DNA from: Clostridium sp.
GTDB taxonomy: Bacteria > Bacillota > Clostridia > Clostridiales > Clostridiaceae
Reading direction: 5' to 3'
DNA: 33,613 nt
Assembly (NCBI GenBank): GCA_015058375.1
Contig: SVCK01000104.1
Location: 1 to 33,613, forward strand
In this document: positions 8,385 to 17,543 of the stretch, piece by piece
Layout: each line of letters begins with the position of its first letter
How positions within the stretch are numbered: the stretch's first letter is position 1
Notes under the pieces: generated by a model
The model's database searches: none
What the model saw: only the letters and a program-made list of their open reading frames with translations
What the model was told of the DNA's origin: nothing
Program-made: the position numbers and the translations under genes

Positions 8385-9617
8385 ATGGGGATTTTTGATA
8401 ATGTAGAGAGAAGCGGAAAGGAATTAATATTGGGCAAAATATGTAGGCTACTTGAAAAAAATCCAGAAAAAAATGTAGCTAAACTGTTTTCAACTGTAAA
8501 ATTATTATTAAAGGACGAGGATAGCAAGAAAACATTGGAAAATATAGAAAGTTATTATAATAATAATTGTGCTATTAAGCATGAAATAGAAGGAATATTA
8601 AAAAATACAAATTCAAATTATCTTCAGAAATTTTTTAAAAACTTTTTAGCAAATGCTATATGGAGTGGAGGTTCCAAAAGAAAAAAATATCTAGAAAAAG
8701 AAGATGTAAAAGTACCTTTTACAATTTTAATTAGTCCATCTATGAGATGCAATTTGCATTGTGCAGGATGTTATGGAGCAGATTATCTTAAAGGTGAAGG
8801 ATTAACATTTGAAGAAGTAGATAAAATAATTAAAGAAGCTAGAGAACTTGGAATACATTATTTTGTGGTTTTAGGAGGAGAACCATTTTTTGTTGATTAT
8901 ATGTTTGACATATATAAAAAGTATAATGATATATTGTTTACTCCTTTCACAAATGGAACATTATTTACTGAAGAGATTGCTGATAAATTATTAAAACTTG
9001 GAAATGTTATTCCTATGCTTTCATTAGATGGATTTGAAAAAGAAACTGATGCAAGAAGAGGAAAAGGCGTTTTTGATAAAGTTATGAAAGGTATGGACCT
9101 TCTTAAACAAAGAGGTATACCTTTTGGAGTATCTTCAGTAGTATATACACACAATATGGATATAGTATTAAGTGATGAATTTATAGATATGTTGAAAAAT
9201 AAGGGATCAATTATGAGTTGGTATTATATATATATGCCTGTAGGAGATAAGGCAAATGTAAAAGATATGATTAAACCAGAACAAAGAATTGAACTTGGAA
9301 GAAAAATTCGAGATATTAGAAAAAATAAACCGTATTTTGCTATAGATTTCTTTAATGATGCTTCATATGTAGAAGGATGCATTGCTGAAAAATTCTATTG
9401 TCATATCAATTCAAAAGGTGATGTAGAACCTTGCATTTTTAATCATATTTCAGTTGATAATGCTAAGAATAGAAAACTTATTGATATATTTAGAGGACAA
9501 TTATTTAAGGAACTTAGACATAGACAACCATGTAATGAAAATATGTTAATACCATGTATGATGATAGATAAGCCTAATGTGGCAAAAAAAGTTAATGACT
9601 CCTTTTCAAAAGGATAA
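8385..9617 (+). CDS. Radical SAM protein with SPASM-like C-terminus
   Basis: 410 residues. The iron-sulphur motif CxxxCxxC is Cys122, Cys126, Cys129 (MRCNLHCAGCYG), followed by GGEP (164-167) of the SAM site. The C-terminus has further cysteines at 332, 339, 350, 383 and 391, the spacing expected for auxiliary clusters of SPASM proteins. About 110 N-terminal residues before the barrel are helical, with no domain I recognise. An in-frame ATG at 8367 exists, but GGGGG at 8374-8378 is correctly placed for the ATG at 8385. It is single, flanked by terminators, with no visible substrate-peptide gene nearby, so the substrate is unknown: a peptide, protein or small-molecule target are all open. Confidence 0.9.
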   Translation: MGIFDNVERSGKELILGKICRLLEKNPEKNVAKLFSTVKLLLKDEDSKKTLENIESYYNNNCAIKHEIEGILKNTNSNYLQKFFKNFLANAIWSGGSKRKKYLEKEDVKVPFTILISPSMRCNLHCAGCYGADYLKGEGLTFEEVDKIIKEARELGIHYFVVLGGEPFFVDYMFDIYKKYNDILFTPFTNGTLFTEEIADKLLKLGNVIPMLSLDGFEKETDARRGKGVFDKVMKGMDLLKQRGIPFGVSSVVYTHNMDIVLSDEFIDMLKNKGSIMSWYYIYMPVGDKANVKDMIKPEQRIELGRKIRDIRKNKPYFAIDFFNDASYVEGCIAEKFYCHINSKGDVEPCIFNHISVDNAKNRKLIDIFRGQLFKELRHRQPCNENMLIPCMMIDKPNVAKKVNDSFSKG

Positions 9618-9630
9618 AATAAATTAGAAA

Positions 9631-9687
9631 ATATTGACTCTATTGTGAATGAAATTTATCATATTAAATAGAGGCAATATTTTTTTA
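9631..9687 (+). terminator. Terminator after radical SAM gene
   Basis: ATATTGACTCTATT pairs with AATAGAGGCAATAT (14 positions, one A-G mismatch) around a 22-nt loop, followed by seven T. Confidence 0.75.
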
Positions 9688-9773
9688 TTTATAATATTTG
9701 AGAAAAGTATTGTTAAGAATATATACATAGTATAAAATTTTAAAAAAACATAGAAGAGAAAAGAGGAAAAAAC

Positions 9774-10724
9774 GTGGATTATATTATTTTAGTAGTTGGA
9801 TTTTTCTTATTAATAAAGGGTGCAGATATTTTTGTTGATGGAGCATCTAATATTGCTAAGAAAATAGGAATTCCATCAGTTATAGTTGGGTTAACGATAG
9901 TTTCTTTAGGAACAAGTGCACCTGAATTATCAGTTAGTATTGTGTCGGCGCTTCAGGGGACTAACGAACTTGTAATTGGTAATGTATTAGGTTCAAATAT
10001 ATTTAATACATTAGTAGTATTAGGTGGAACAGCTATTGCAGCACCAATTTTATTTGAAAAGGTAACAATAAAAAGAGATTATATAGTAAATACATTTGTA
10101 GCTATACTATCATATATTTTAATATTTGGTTTAACAGTTGGAAAAGATGGGGATTTATCTAGAATAGATGGAATAATCCTATTATTAGCATGTATTATTT
10201 ATATGATAATATTGGTGAAAGCATCTATAAAAGATGGTGTTAAGGAAGAAGATAGCAAGAATATAAAAGCAATTTCTAATATTATTAGAATATTTGTAGG
10301 TATAGCTGGAATAGTAATAGGTGGTAATCTAGTAGTTGATTCAGCAACAGCAATTGCACTTTCTTTAAATATGAGTGAAAAGCTTGTAGGTCTTACTATT
10401 GTAGCTGCTGGTACATCTCTTCCAGAACTTGTTACATCTGTTGTTGCAGCATTAAAGGGTGAAAAGGAGATGGCACTTGGAAATGTCCTTGGATCTAATA
10501 TATTTAATCTAGTTCTTATATTAGGAACTTCAACAGCTATTAAACCTTGTGCTGTATCATCTTCGTTAAAAGTAGATTTTATATTTTACATAATAGTTAC
10601 TTTACTTATTGCAGTATCAATATTTATTAGTAAAAAGAATGAAAAGAAAATTGGCAGGTTTGAAGGTTTTATATATTTATTAACTTATGCAGGCTATCTT
10701 GCTTTTATAGTAATGAGAGGATAA
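9774..10724 (+). CDS. Calcium/sodium:cation antiporter, CaCA family (YrbG-like)
   Basis: 316 residues, an integral membrane protein of about ten hydrophobic segments. The two inverted alpha-repeats are plain: GTSAPELSVSIVSALQG with GNVLGSNIFNTL in the first half, and GTSLPELVTSVVAALKG with GNVLGSNIFNLV in the second. These repeats form the cation site of Na+/Ca2+ exchangers. It probably exports Ca2+ (or a related cation) against Na+ or H+ entry; the exact ion cannot be read from sequence. Start is GTG after AAGAGGAAA. A TATAAA with an imperfect TTGTTA (15-nt spacing, 9710-9736) may be its promoter. Monocistronic. Confidence 0.93.
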   Translation: MDYIILVVGFFLLIKGADIFVDGASNIAKKIGIPSVIVGLTIVSLGTSAPELSVSIVSALQGTNELVIGNVLGSNIFNTLVVLGGTAIAAPILFEKVTIKRDYIVNTFVAILSYILIFGLTVGKDGDLSRIDGIILLLACIIYMIILVKASIKDGVKEEDSKNIKAISNIIRIFVGIAGIVIGGNLVVDSATAIALSLNMSEKLVGLTIVAAGTSLPELVTSVVAALKGEKEMALGNVLGSNIFNLVLILGTSTAIKPCAVSSSLKVDFIFYIIVTLLIAVSIFISKKNEKKIGRFEGFIYLLTYAGYLAFIVMRG

Positions 10725-10765
10725 GTTTTGGTTATAAAAAAGTAATTGTAAAAAAATCAAAATTA

Positions 10766-10804
10766 AACACCCATGTTGGTAAACAACTAGCATGGGTGTT
10801 TTTT
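10766..10804. terminator. Bidirectional terminator between antiporter and ThrE genes
   Basis: A perfect 10-bp stem AACACCCATG / CATGGGTGTT with T runs on both strands, between convergent genes. Confidence 0.8.
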
Positions 10805-10827
10805 AACGTCTAGAAAGTATAAAATAT

Positions 10828-11280
10828 TTAATTTTGCATTTTTTTATTATTTTTGCTATGTATATATCTAGTTATATGTATTGTTGTAGTAGATACTAAA
10901 ATTATACCAAGAGCAAGATTACCAGCACTTGCAATGGTAGCTAAACCTAAACTTAAAGCTTCAGAAGTTTTACCTGTTACTATTGCATACATAGTATTAT
11001 ACATACCAGCACCAGGTACTAGAGGAATAAGACAGCATATTACAAGTGTAGTTACAGGAGTTTTTAGAACTCGTGCAAATACTTCAGAATAAATGCTGAA
11101 AATAATAGAAGATAAAAACATGGCTAGAAGGTTAGAAAATCCTAAATTTAAAAATATTAAATAGGATAGCCAACTTACGCCACCTCCTAATGAAGCAAAG
11201 ATAAGATTTTTATTCTTTATATTAAAAATTATACCAAAACCTAATGAGCCTATAATGGCAGCAAGTGTTTGAAAAAACAT
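10828..11280 (-). CDS. Threonine/serine exporter, small membrane subunit (ThrE_2 type)
   Basis: 150 residues, four to five hydrophobic helices. The segment LIPLVPGAGMYNTMYAIVTG is the characteristic motif of the C-terminal half of ThrE exporters (DUF3815/ThrE_2). In actinobacterial ThrE both halves are one chain; here they are two genes. The ATG overlaps the stop of the upstream partner by one base (TAATG), indicating coupled translation and a stoichiometric complex. Predicted role is efflux of threonine, serine or related small amino acids; substrate inferred from family only. Confidence 0.88.
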   Translation of the reverse strand: MFFQTLAAIIGSLGFGIIFNIKNKNLIFASLGGGVSWLSYLIFLNLGFSNLLAMFLSSIIFSIYSEVFARVLKTPVTTLVICCLIPLVPGAGMYNTMYAIVTGKTSEALSLGLATIASAGNLALGIILVSTTTIHITRYIHSKNNKKMQN

Positions 11281-12047
11281 TATAAACTACCTCCTAAAGT
11301 ATTAATCCAGAAGCTTAAAACAGTTCCTGAGCCTACAGCTATAGCAACAGCAATTAAAAAAGCTTCAGCAGCTTTGGTGATTCCAGATAAATAGTCTGCG
11401 GCTATAATATCTCTTGCAGCATTAGTAATGGCAAGGCCAGGTACTAGAAGCATTATTGCACCTATATTTGTTTTATCCACTTGAGAAGCAATGTTTATAC
11501 TAAATAGAAAGATTGCTATTGCAGAGGAAGTAGCACCACATATCGCATTAATAAAGAATGAGTTTACAGATAATTTTGAAAGGTTTATTGAAAGTATCTG
11601 TATTACTAATCCTATAATTGCAGCAGAAATCATATCTTTAAAATTTCCTCCAAAAATTAAAGCAAAACTTCCAGCAGAGATAGCAGAAAAAATTAAGGTG
11701 GTTAAAGTAGAGTATCTATCTCCGTGTTCAATTTCTTTGAGCGAATTATAAAGTGAATCAATACTTATATTTTGATTTTCAGTAAGTCTTGATAAATTAT
11801 TTATCTTATCAATTTTATTTAAATCAACTCCTCTTGATGTTACTCTTTTTAGTGTGCTGTATGTTTTATTATCTTTATAAAGAGATACTATTATGCCTGT
11901 TGGGGTAACAAAACTATCTACATTGTCAGCACCAAAAGATAAACATATTCTACATATTGTTTCTTCCACTCTATAGGTTTCAGCTCCACTTTGAAGTAAG
12001 ATCTGTCCAGCAAAGCTTGAAACTTGAAGAAGTTTATCCATTTTCAT
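11280..12047 (-). CDS. Threonine/serine exporter, large subunit (ThrE/DUF1212)
   Basis: 255 residues from the ATG at 12047, which has GGAGAC eight bases upstream; an in-frame upstream ATG at 12092 lacks a ribosome site and is not favoured. A soluble N-terminal domain (about 1-105) with the signature QSGAETYRVEETICRIC and FVTPTGIIVSL is followed by about five membrane segments, the layout of ThrE N-terminal halves. Its partner follows with a one-base overlap. An extended -10 element lies at 12089-12081. Confidence 0.9.
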   Translation of the reverse strand: MKMDKLLQVSSFAGQILLQSGAETYRVEETICRICLSFGADNVDSFVTPTGIIVSLYKDNKTYSTLKRVTSRGVDLNKIDKINNLSRLTENQNISIDSLYNSLKEIEHGDRYSTLTTLIFSAISAGSFALIFGGNFKDMISAAIIGLVIQILSINLSKLSVNSFFINAICGATSSAIAIFLFSINIASQVDKTNIGAIMLLVPGLAITNAARDIIAADYLSGITKAAEAFLIAVAIAVGSGTVLSFWINTLGGSL

Positions 12048-12080
12048 AATAAGTCTCCAATCGTTAAAAATTCTAAAAGT

Positions 12081-12089
12081 ATTATAGCA
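12081..12089 (-). promoter_or_regulatory. Extended -10 promoter of the ThrE pair
   Basis: Minus strand TGCTATAAT, about 34 nt before the ATG; no clear -35 is present, as is common with extended -10 elements. Confidence 0.5.
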
Positions 12090-12121
12090 CATATAAAATT
12101 TATTATTGTTTAAAATTTATG

Positions 12122-12150
12122 TTGATAATTGAAAAAATTAAACGTATAAT
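12122..12150 (+). promoter_or_regulatory. Sigma-A promoter of glyA
   Basis: TTGATA (12122-12127), 17-nt spacer, TATAAT (12145-12150). The leader is about 25 nt, too short for a riboswitch. Confidence 0.75.
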
Positions 12151-12182
12151 TAATAAAAAGATTAAATTTGGGGGCAATTACT

Positions 12183-13415
12183 ATGAATTTTGAAAAAGTA
12201 TCAAAGATAGACGAAGAGATATTTAGTTTAATTGAAAGAGAAAAAAATAGACAACAAAAAGGTATTGAACTTATAGCTTCAGAAAATTTTACAAGTGAAG
12301 CTGTAATGGAAGCAATGGGTTCTTATTTAACTAATAAATATGCTGAAGGATATCCTGGAAAGAGATACTATGGTGGATGCTATATAGTTGATGAAGTTGA
12401 AGATATTGCAAGAAAAAGAGCTTTGGAATTATTTGGAGGAGAACATGTGAATGTTCAGCCACATTCAGGTTCACAAGCTAATATGGCAGTATATTTTACT
12501 GTTCTTAAGCCAGGAGATACTATAATGGGAATGGATTTAAGCAATGGAGGACATTTAACTCATGGTTCGCCTGTAAACTTTTCAGGAAAACTATTTAATG
12601 TAGTTTCTTATAAAGTAAATAAAGAAACAGAGATGTTAGATTATGATGAAATAAGAAAAGTAGCATTAGAATGTAAACCAAAGCTTATAGTAGCAGGGGC
12701 TAGTGCATATCCAAGAGTTATTGATTTTAAAAAGTTTAGAGAAATAGCTGATGAAGTTGGAGCTTACTTAATGGTAGATATGGCTCATATAGCAGGATTA
12801 GTTGCTGGAGGAGTTCATCCATCACCAGTACCATATGCAGATTTTGTTACAACTACAACACACAAGACTTTAAGAGGTCCTAGAGGTGGATTAATAATAT
12901 GTAAAGAAAAATTTGCTAAAGATTTAGATAAAAATATATTCCCAGGAATGCAAGGTGGTCCTTTAATGCATGTAATTGCAGCAAAGGCTGTGTGCTTAAA
13001 AGAAGCTTTAGATCCAAGTTTTAAAATATATGCAAAGCAAGTAATTAAGAACTGTAAGGCTCTTGCTGATGAATTAGTAAATAGAGGATTTAAATTAGTA
13101 TCAAATGGTACAGATAATCACTTGATTTTAGTTGATCTTAACAATAAAGATATAACAGGAAAAGAAGCTGAACAATTACTAGATTCAATTGGTATTACTT
13201 TGAATAAGAATACAGTACCAAATGAAACTAGAAGTCCATTTGTTACATCAGGAGTAAGAATAGGTACAGCAGCAGTAACTACAAGAGGATTTAAAGAAGA
13301 AGATATGAAAGTAGTTGCAGAAATTATTGATGAAGCAATTAGAAACAAGGATGGAGATTTGAAACCAATTAGAGAAAAAGTTATAGCTCTAAGTGAAAAA
13401 CATCCTTTATATTAA
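12183..13415 (+). CDS. glyA: Serine hydroxymethyltransferase
   Basis: 410 residues from the ATG at 12183, with GGGGG at 12170-12174; an in-frame TTG at 12168 precedes that site and is unlikely to be the start. It interconverts serine and glycine with transfer of a one-carbon unit to tetrahydrofolate. Seen: [63 protein letters not shown] and the PLP lysine Lys228 in [14 protein letters not shown]. It is transcribed alone from a good promoter. The divergent neighbour is a serine/threonine exporter pair, a fitting metabolic association. Confidence 0.97.
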   Translation: MNFEKVSKIDEEIFSLIEREKNRQQKGIELIASENFTSEAVMEAMGSYLTNKYAEGYPGKRYYGGCYIVDEVEDIARKRALELFGGEHVNVQPHSGSQANMAVYFTVLKPGDTIMGMDLSNGGHLTHGSPVNFSGKLFNVVSYKVNKETEMLDYDEIRKVALECKPKLIVAGASAYPRVIDFKKFREIADEVGAYLMVDMAHIAGLVAGGVHPSPVPYADFVTTTTHKTLRGPRGGLIICKEKFAKDLDKNIFPGMQGGPLMHVIAAKAVCLKEALDPSFKIYAKQVIKNCKALADELVNRGFKLVSNGTDNHLILVDLNNKDITGKEAEQLLDSIGITLNKNTVPNETRSPFVTSGVRIGTAAVTTRGFKEEDMKVVAEIIDEAIRNKDGDLKPIREKVIALSEKHPLY

Positions 13416-13427
13416 TCATAATAAATA

Positions 13428-13475
13428 AAGACTTTGAGATGAAAGTAATCATTTCAAGGTCTTCATTCTTTTTTA
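13428..13475 (+). terminator. Terminator of glyA
   Basis: AAGACTTTGA / TCAAGGTCTT (10 bp, one G-U), with an inner ATGA/TCAT pairing and a T-rich tail ending in six T. It faces the convergent hydrolase gene. Confidence 0.7.
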
Positions 13476-13481
13476 TGAAAT

Positions 13482-14120
13482 TTAAAAATTTACCTTAACA
13501 GAAGTAATAGCACCTCCATGACCAGGATATAGAACTTTTAAATTAAGAGATTCAATTTTAGTTATACTCTTTCTTAGCATATCGAGGTCTTCAACAATTA
13601 AGGACTCACAAGGATATAAAAAGTTCATAAAAATATCTCCAGCAATAAGTTCATTATCATTAAGCAGGATTCCTATTGAACCTTTAGTGTGACCAGGAAG
13701 ATGAAGAACCTTTGCATCTATACCAAACTCGCTTAAATTTTGACCATCTTCTAAAAAAATATCGGGTTCGAAATCGTCTACATGAGTGTTTTTAAAATCC
13801 CATAGAGAAGCTTTTTTAAATAGGGGGCCCAAAAATGAATTTGAATATATAGTATTAATTAAATTATTCTTTGATAATTTGTAATCAGCTTTATGCATAG
13901 CAATTTTAGAATTGAAATGCTTTGCTAAAAAAGCTGCATTAGCAGTATGATCATAGTGTCCGTGTGTTAAAATTATTAAAGGAATAGTATAGTCTTTTAA
14001 CTTTTCAAGTAAAAATTCTCTATACTTTTCTCTAGCAGTATCTATTAAAATGGCAAAATCACCACAGTCAATCAAATAGCAATTTACATTGCCACAACAG
14101 ATAGTAATTATTTTATACAA
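13482..14120 (-). CDS. Metallo-beta-lactamase-fold hydrolase (glyoxalase II-like)
   Basis: 212 residues from a TTG at 14120. Two in-frame GTG codons (14132, 14129) overlap the AGGTGG ribosome site, so the TTG eight bases downstream is the better start. The metal-binding set is complete: THGHYDHT (HxHxDH), the LHLPGHTKGS histidine, the AGDIF aspartate and the YPGHGG histidine. This is the pattern of small MBL hydrolases such as hydroxyacylglutathione-hydrolase-like proteins; clostridia usually lack glutathione, so the substrate is probably another thioester or unknown. Stand-alone gene, divergent from the dipeptidase gene. Confidence 0.9.
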   Translation of the reverse strand: MYKIITICCGNVNCYLIDCGDFAILIDTAREKYREFLLEKLKDYTIPLIILTHGHYDHTANAAFLAKHFNSKIAMHKADYKLSKNNLINTIYSNSFLGPLFKKASLWDFKNTHVDDFEPDIFLEDGQNLSEFGIDAKVLHLPGHTKGSIGILLNDNELIAGDIFMNFLYPCESLIVEDLDMLRKSITKIESLNLKVLYPGHGGAITSVKVNF

Positions 14121-14249
14121 TAAACCCACCACCTATTCTAAAGATAGATTTATTATAGCACCACTAAGAAATAATTTCAATATATGTAAAATAAAGGAAA
14201 ATAAATTTAAAATATTCATATACTTAATTTATAATGGAGAGGTGATTTA

Positions 14250-15185
14250 ATGAAATATATAGATTTACATTGTGATACAGCATCTAGGATATTATATGAA
14301 AATCAAGAATTAAGCAAAAATAAGTTTAGTGTTGATATTAAAAAGTTAAGAGAAGGAGAAGCATTAGCGCAGGTATTTGCATTTTTTGTTAATGCAGGAG
14401 AAGTAGATGATTTATATTTAGAATTTGAAATAATGTATAATAATTTTATAAACGAATTAGAAAAAAATAATAAATATATTGAAATAGTAAGAAATATTAC
14501 TGAGTTAAATGAGGCATACAAGAAAGGTAAAATTGGAGCATTTCTTTCAATTGAAGAGGGAGATGTTTTACAGGGAAAGATTGAAAATTTAAAAAAGGTA
14601 TATGATAAAGGTGTAAGAATTATAACATTAACTTGGAATTATAAAAATAGTATTGGATATCCTAATTATAATTATATATATAAAGATAGAGGTTTAGAGA
14701 GAAAAGGAATTGAAATAGTATCTGAAATGGAAAACTTAGGTATGATTCCAGATGCATCACATTTGTCAGATGCAGGTTTTTATGATTTAGAAAGGTTATG
14801 TAAAAAACCTTTTATAGTTTCACATTCAAATAGTAGAAGTATAACAGATAATCCAAGAAATTTAACAGATGATATGATAAAGCTATTAGCTGAGAAAGGT
14901 GGAGTAATGGGGATTAATTTTTGCTCTGATTTTCTTGGTAAAAATAAAGTATCATCTATTGAAGATATGATAAGACATATTAAACATATTAAGAATATAG
15001 GAGGAATAGATGTGATTTCAATAGGTAGTGATTTTGATGGAATTAAAAATCAAGTTGAAATTAAAAATGCATCTGAAATGAATAAGCTAGCTGATATTTT
15101 AAATAAAGAAGGATTTTCATATGATGAAATAGAAAAGATATATTATAAAAATGCATTGAGAGTATTTTTAGAAACTTTGAAATAA
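14250..15185 (+). CDS. Membrane dipeptidase family M19 (renal dipeptidase-like)
   Basis: 311 residues, usual for bacterial M19 enzymes. The dizinc residues are recognisable: HxD in DLHCDTAS at the N-terminus, the bridging Glu in LSIEEGDVL, and His in PDASHLS and VSHSNSRS; the conserved SIGSDFDGI follows near residue 260. Family members cleave dipeptides, including those with a D-residue at the C-terminal side. No signal peptide is present, so the protein is cytoplasmic despite the family name. ATG follows GGAGAGGTG. TATAAT at 14230-14235 is so close to the start that the transcript leader would be very short. An SDR gene follows after 17 nt. Confidence 0.93.
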   Translation: MKYIDLHCDTASRILYENQELSKNKFSVDIKKLREGEALAQVFAFFVNAGEVDDLYLEFEIMYNNFINELEKNNKYIEIVRNITELNEAYKKGKIGAFLSIEEGDVLQGKIENLKKVYDKGVRIITLTWNYKNSIGYPNYNYIYKDRGLERKGIEIVSEMENLGMIPDASHLSDAGFYDLERLCKKPFIVSHSNSRSITDNPRNLTDDMIKLLAEKGGVMGINFCSDFLGKNKVSSIEDMIRHIKHIKNIGGIDVISIGSDFDGIKNQVEIKNASEMNKLADILNKEGFSYDEIEKIYYKNALRVFLETLK

Positions 15186-15202
15186 AAAAGGAAGAAAACT
15201 AT

Positions 15203-15943
15203 ATGGGAAAATTAACAGGAAAAGTAGCTATAGTAACAGGGGCTTCCAGAGGAATTGGAAGAGCAATAGCATTAGAACTTGCAAAAGAAGGTGCTGCTAT
15301 AGTAATTAATTATTCAAAAGATGATGAAGGAGCAGAAATAACTTATCAAATGCTTAAGGAAATAGGAGTATCTGCAATGAAAATAAAAAAAGATATTTCG
15401 ATTTATGAAAATACAGAGGATATAGTAAATGAAACAATAAATCATTTTGGTAAGATTGATATTTTGGTAAATAATGCGGCAAGAAGTGTTATAGGTCTAT
15501 TTATGGATGCTGGAAAAGATGAAATAGACAGCTTGATAAAAAGCAATTTGCTTGGAGCAATGTATCTTACTAAGAATGTAATTGCTCATATGCTTACAAG
15601 GGGAGGAACTATTTTAAATATATCGTCTATGTGGGGCGATGTAGGAGCTTCTTGTGAAGTATTATATTCAGCATCAAAGGGAGGAATTAATTTATTTACT
15701 AAAGCTTTAGCTAAAGAAATGGCACCATCAAATATAAGAGTTAATGCAATAGCACCAGGTGTGATTAATACAAAAATGAATTCTTTTTTAAATGAGGAAG
15801 ATAAAAAAGAATTAGAAGATGAAATACCTATGGGTAGATTTGGAGAAGCAGAAGAGATAGGAAAGATAGCTGCATTTTTATGCAGTGATGATTCAAGTTA
15901 TATTACAGGACAGATTATACGAGCAGATGGTGGAATGATATAA
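15203..15943 (+). CDS. Short-chain dehydrogenase/reductase (FabG-like)
   Basis: 246 residues, classical SDR. The nucleotide motif TGASRGIGRAIA (residues 12-23), NNAA (90-93), catalytic Ser141/142 with Tyr155 and Lys159 (YSASK), and the closing ADGGMI are present. Closest in layout to 3-oxoacyl-ACP reductases, but it is outside any fatty-acid cluster and is co-transcribed with the dipeptidase, so its substrate is unknown. The basic RxxG context after the glycine loop mildly favours NADPH. Ribosome site AAGGAAG. Confidence 0.9.
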   Translation: MGKLTGKVAIVTGASRGIGRAIALELAKEGAAIVINYSKDDEGAEITYQMLKEIGVSAMKIKKDISIYENTEDIVNETINHFGKIDILVNNAARSVIGLFMDAGKDEIDSLIKSNLLGAMYLTKNVIAHMLTRGGTILNISSMWGDVGASCEVLYSASKGGINLFTKALAKEMAPSNIRVNAIAPGVINTKMNSFLNEEDKKELEDEIPMGRFGEAEEIGKIAAFLCSDDSSYITGQIIRADGGMI

Positions 15944-15955
15944 AATAATGCATAA

Positions 15956-15996
15956 AAAATATTACTGAAAATTTTAGATATTCAGTAATATTTTTT
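15956..15996. terminator. Bidirectional terminator between SDR and histidine kinase genes
   Basis: A perfect 14-bp stem AAAATATTACTGAA / TTCAGTAATATTTT, followed by T on both strands, between convergent genes. Confidence 0.85.
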
Positions 15997-16001
15997 ATAT
16001 T

Positions 16002-17543
16002 TTAATATTCTGTTTCATAGTCAGCTTTAGGTGCATAATAATAGAATTCAACACCATTATCTATATTTTGTAATGAATACTTGAAATTATGAAGTTCAAG
16101 TATATTTTTAACAATAGGAAGTCCAAGACCAGTACTATTATTTTCTCTTTTCCTTGATTTATCTACTCTATAGAATTTATCAAATAAATGGTTGATTTCT
16201 TCAGAATTAATGTGACTTCCATAATTAATAACAGAAATTTTAAAGAAGTTTTCCTCTTTTGATATACTAACAATAATATCATTTCCATGAGGAGTATATT
16301 TTATGGCATTTGTAATTAAATTAGTAAGAACTTGTTCCATTTGAAATATATCAGCAGATATATAAGAATATTGTGTTTTCGGCTCAAAACATAAATTAAG
16401 ATTATTATCTAAAGCGTTTTGAATATGTTTCTTAACAACTTTATTAATAAGTCTATTTATATTGAAAATTTCAAAAGAAGGTTTAATTACACCTGATTCT
16501 AATCTTGAAAGTTCTAACATATTTGATACAAGTATGCTCATCTTTTTTGATTCATCAATTATAGTTTCTAAGTAAAGATTACGTTTGTTCCCAGAAACAA
16601 TTCCATCCTTAATACCTTCTGCATAACCTGCAATTATACCAATAGGTGTTTTTAGTTCGTGACTTACTGAAGCAACAAAATCTTTTCGCATATTTTCTAG
16701 TTCTCTTTCTTTGTCAATATCATTTTGAAGTTGCTTATTTTTTTGTTGCAAATCTATCAAAGCTCCTTTTAGATTATCAGAAAGAAAATTAAGAGTATTA
16801 GCTAAATTTCCAATTTCATCATTAGTAGAAGCAATGCATCTTTCAGAAAAGTCCATGTTACTCATTTTTATAGCAACATTGTTAATTTTAGAAAGAGGGT
16901 TAGATATTAATTTAGAATATAAAGAAGATATAAACATAGCTAAAAAGATAAATCCTATAAATATGTAAAAATAAAATGTATTTATTGCTGTTGTGGCTTC
17001 TTTAATTGGTTGTACAGAGGCTACACAAATTAATAATGTATCATTTTTGCTATTTAAGGACATAGATGTTACAGCACCAATTTTGGTGTTGCCTGATAAA
17101 GGATCAGAAAAAATTTTGGTGATTGTTCTATTTTGAATTGCAGCAGAAAGCACGTTATCATCATTTACCATTTCATCAGCAAAGGCAGCTAGTATTTGAT
17201 AGTCATAAGAAGTTGAATCTCTTTTATCTTTTACATGAAGACTGCCATCAGTAAGAGAATATAAACCTACTTTAGAGTTTGTTAATTCTTCAAATGAAAA
17301 CATTCCACTATAAAGGGTATTATTATTCTCCATTTCATAAGAGTAAAAGTTTTTAAAACTATTAACTTGTTTTACAAGAGATTTTGTTTTTTGCTTTTCA
17401 TAAAAACCTTCAAAAAAGAATAACTGAAATATTATAATAGTAGTCATTAAGGCTATTAATAATCCAAATGTAATTAAGAATAGTTTGCTTGAAAGCCTAG
17501 TTGATACTTTATTGTATAATTTCCTAAAAATTTTACTCTTCAT
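16002..17543 (-). CDS. Sensor histidine kinase
   Basis: 513 residues. Layout: membrane segment about 21-44, an extracytoplasmic sensor of about 140 residues, second membrane segment about 190-210, HAMP (to about 265), short coiled coil, HisKA with phospho-His295 in VASVSHELKTPIG, and a HATPase_c domain with N412 (NLITNAIKYTPHG), DKFYRVDKS and GLGLPIVKNI. The extracytoplasmic domain matches no ligand-binding family I can name. The ATG directly abuts the stop of the response-regulator gene (0 nt gap), so the two are a cognate pair. Signal unknown; the general type resembles PhoR/VanS-like cell-surface sensors. Confidence 0.95.
   Translation of the reverse strand: MKSKIFRKLYNKVSTRLSSKLFLITFGLLIALMTTIIIFQLFFFEGFYEKQKTKSLVKQVNSFKNFYSYEMENNNTLYSGMFSFEELTNSKVGLYSLTDGSLHVKDKRDSTSYDYQILAAFADEMVNDDNVLSAAIQNRTITKIFSDPLSGNTKIGAVTSMSLNSKNDTLLICVASVQPIKEATTAINTFYFYIFIGFIFLAMFISSLYSKLISNPLSKINNVAIKMSNMDFSERCIASTNDEIGNLANTLNFLSDNLKGALIDLQQKNKQLQNDIDKERELENMRKDFVASVSHELKTPIGIIAGYAEGIKDGIVSGNKRNLYLETIIDESKKMSILVSNMLELSRLESGVIKPSFEIFNINRLINKVVKKHIQNALDNNLNLCFEPKTQYSYISADIFQMEQVLTNLITNAIKYTPHGNDIIVSISKEENFFKISVINYGSHINSEEINHLFDKFYRVDKSRKRENNSTGLGLPIVKNILELHNFKYSLQNIDNGVEFYYYAPKADYETEY

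Noticed and set aside
10853..11092. 79-codon plus-strand frame opposite the small ThrE gene
   Set aside because: The minus-strand gene has the ThrE motif and coupled start; the plus frame has no family signal.
12093..12182. Glycine riboswitch ahead of glyA
   Set aside because: The predicted transcript leader is only about 25 nt, too short for any glycine aptamer.
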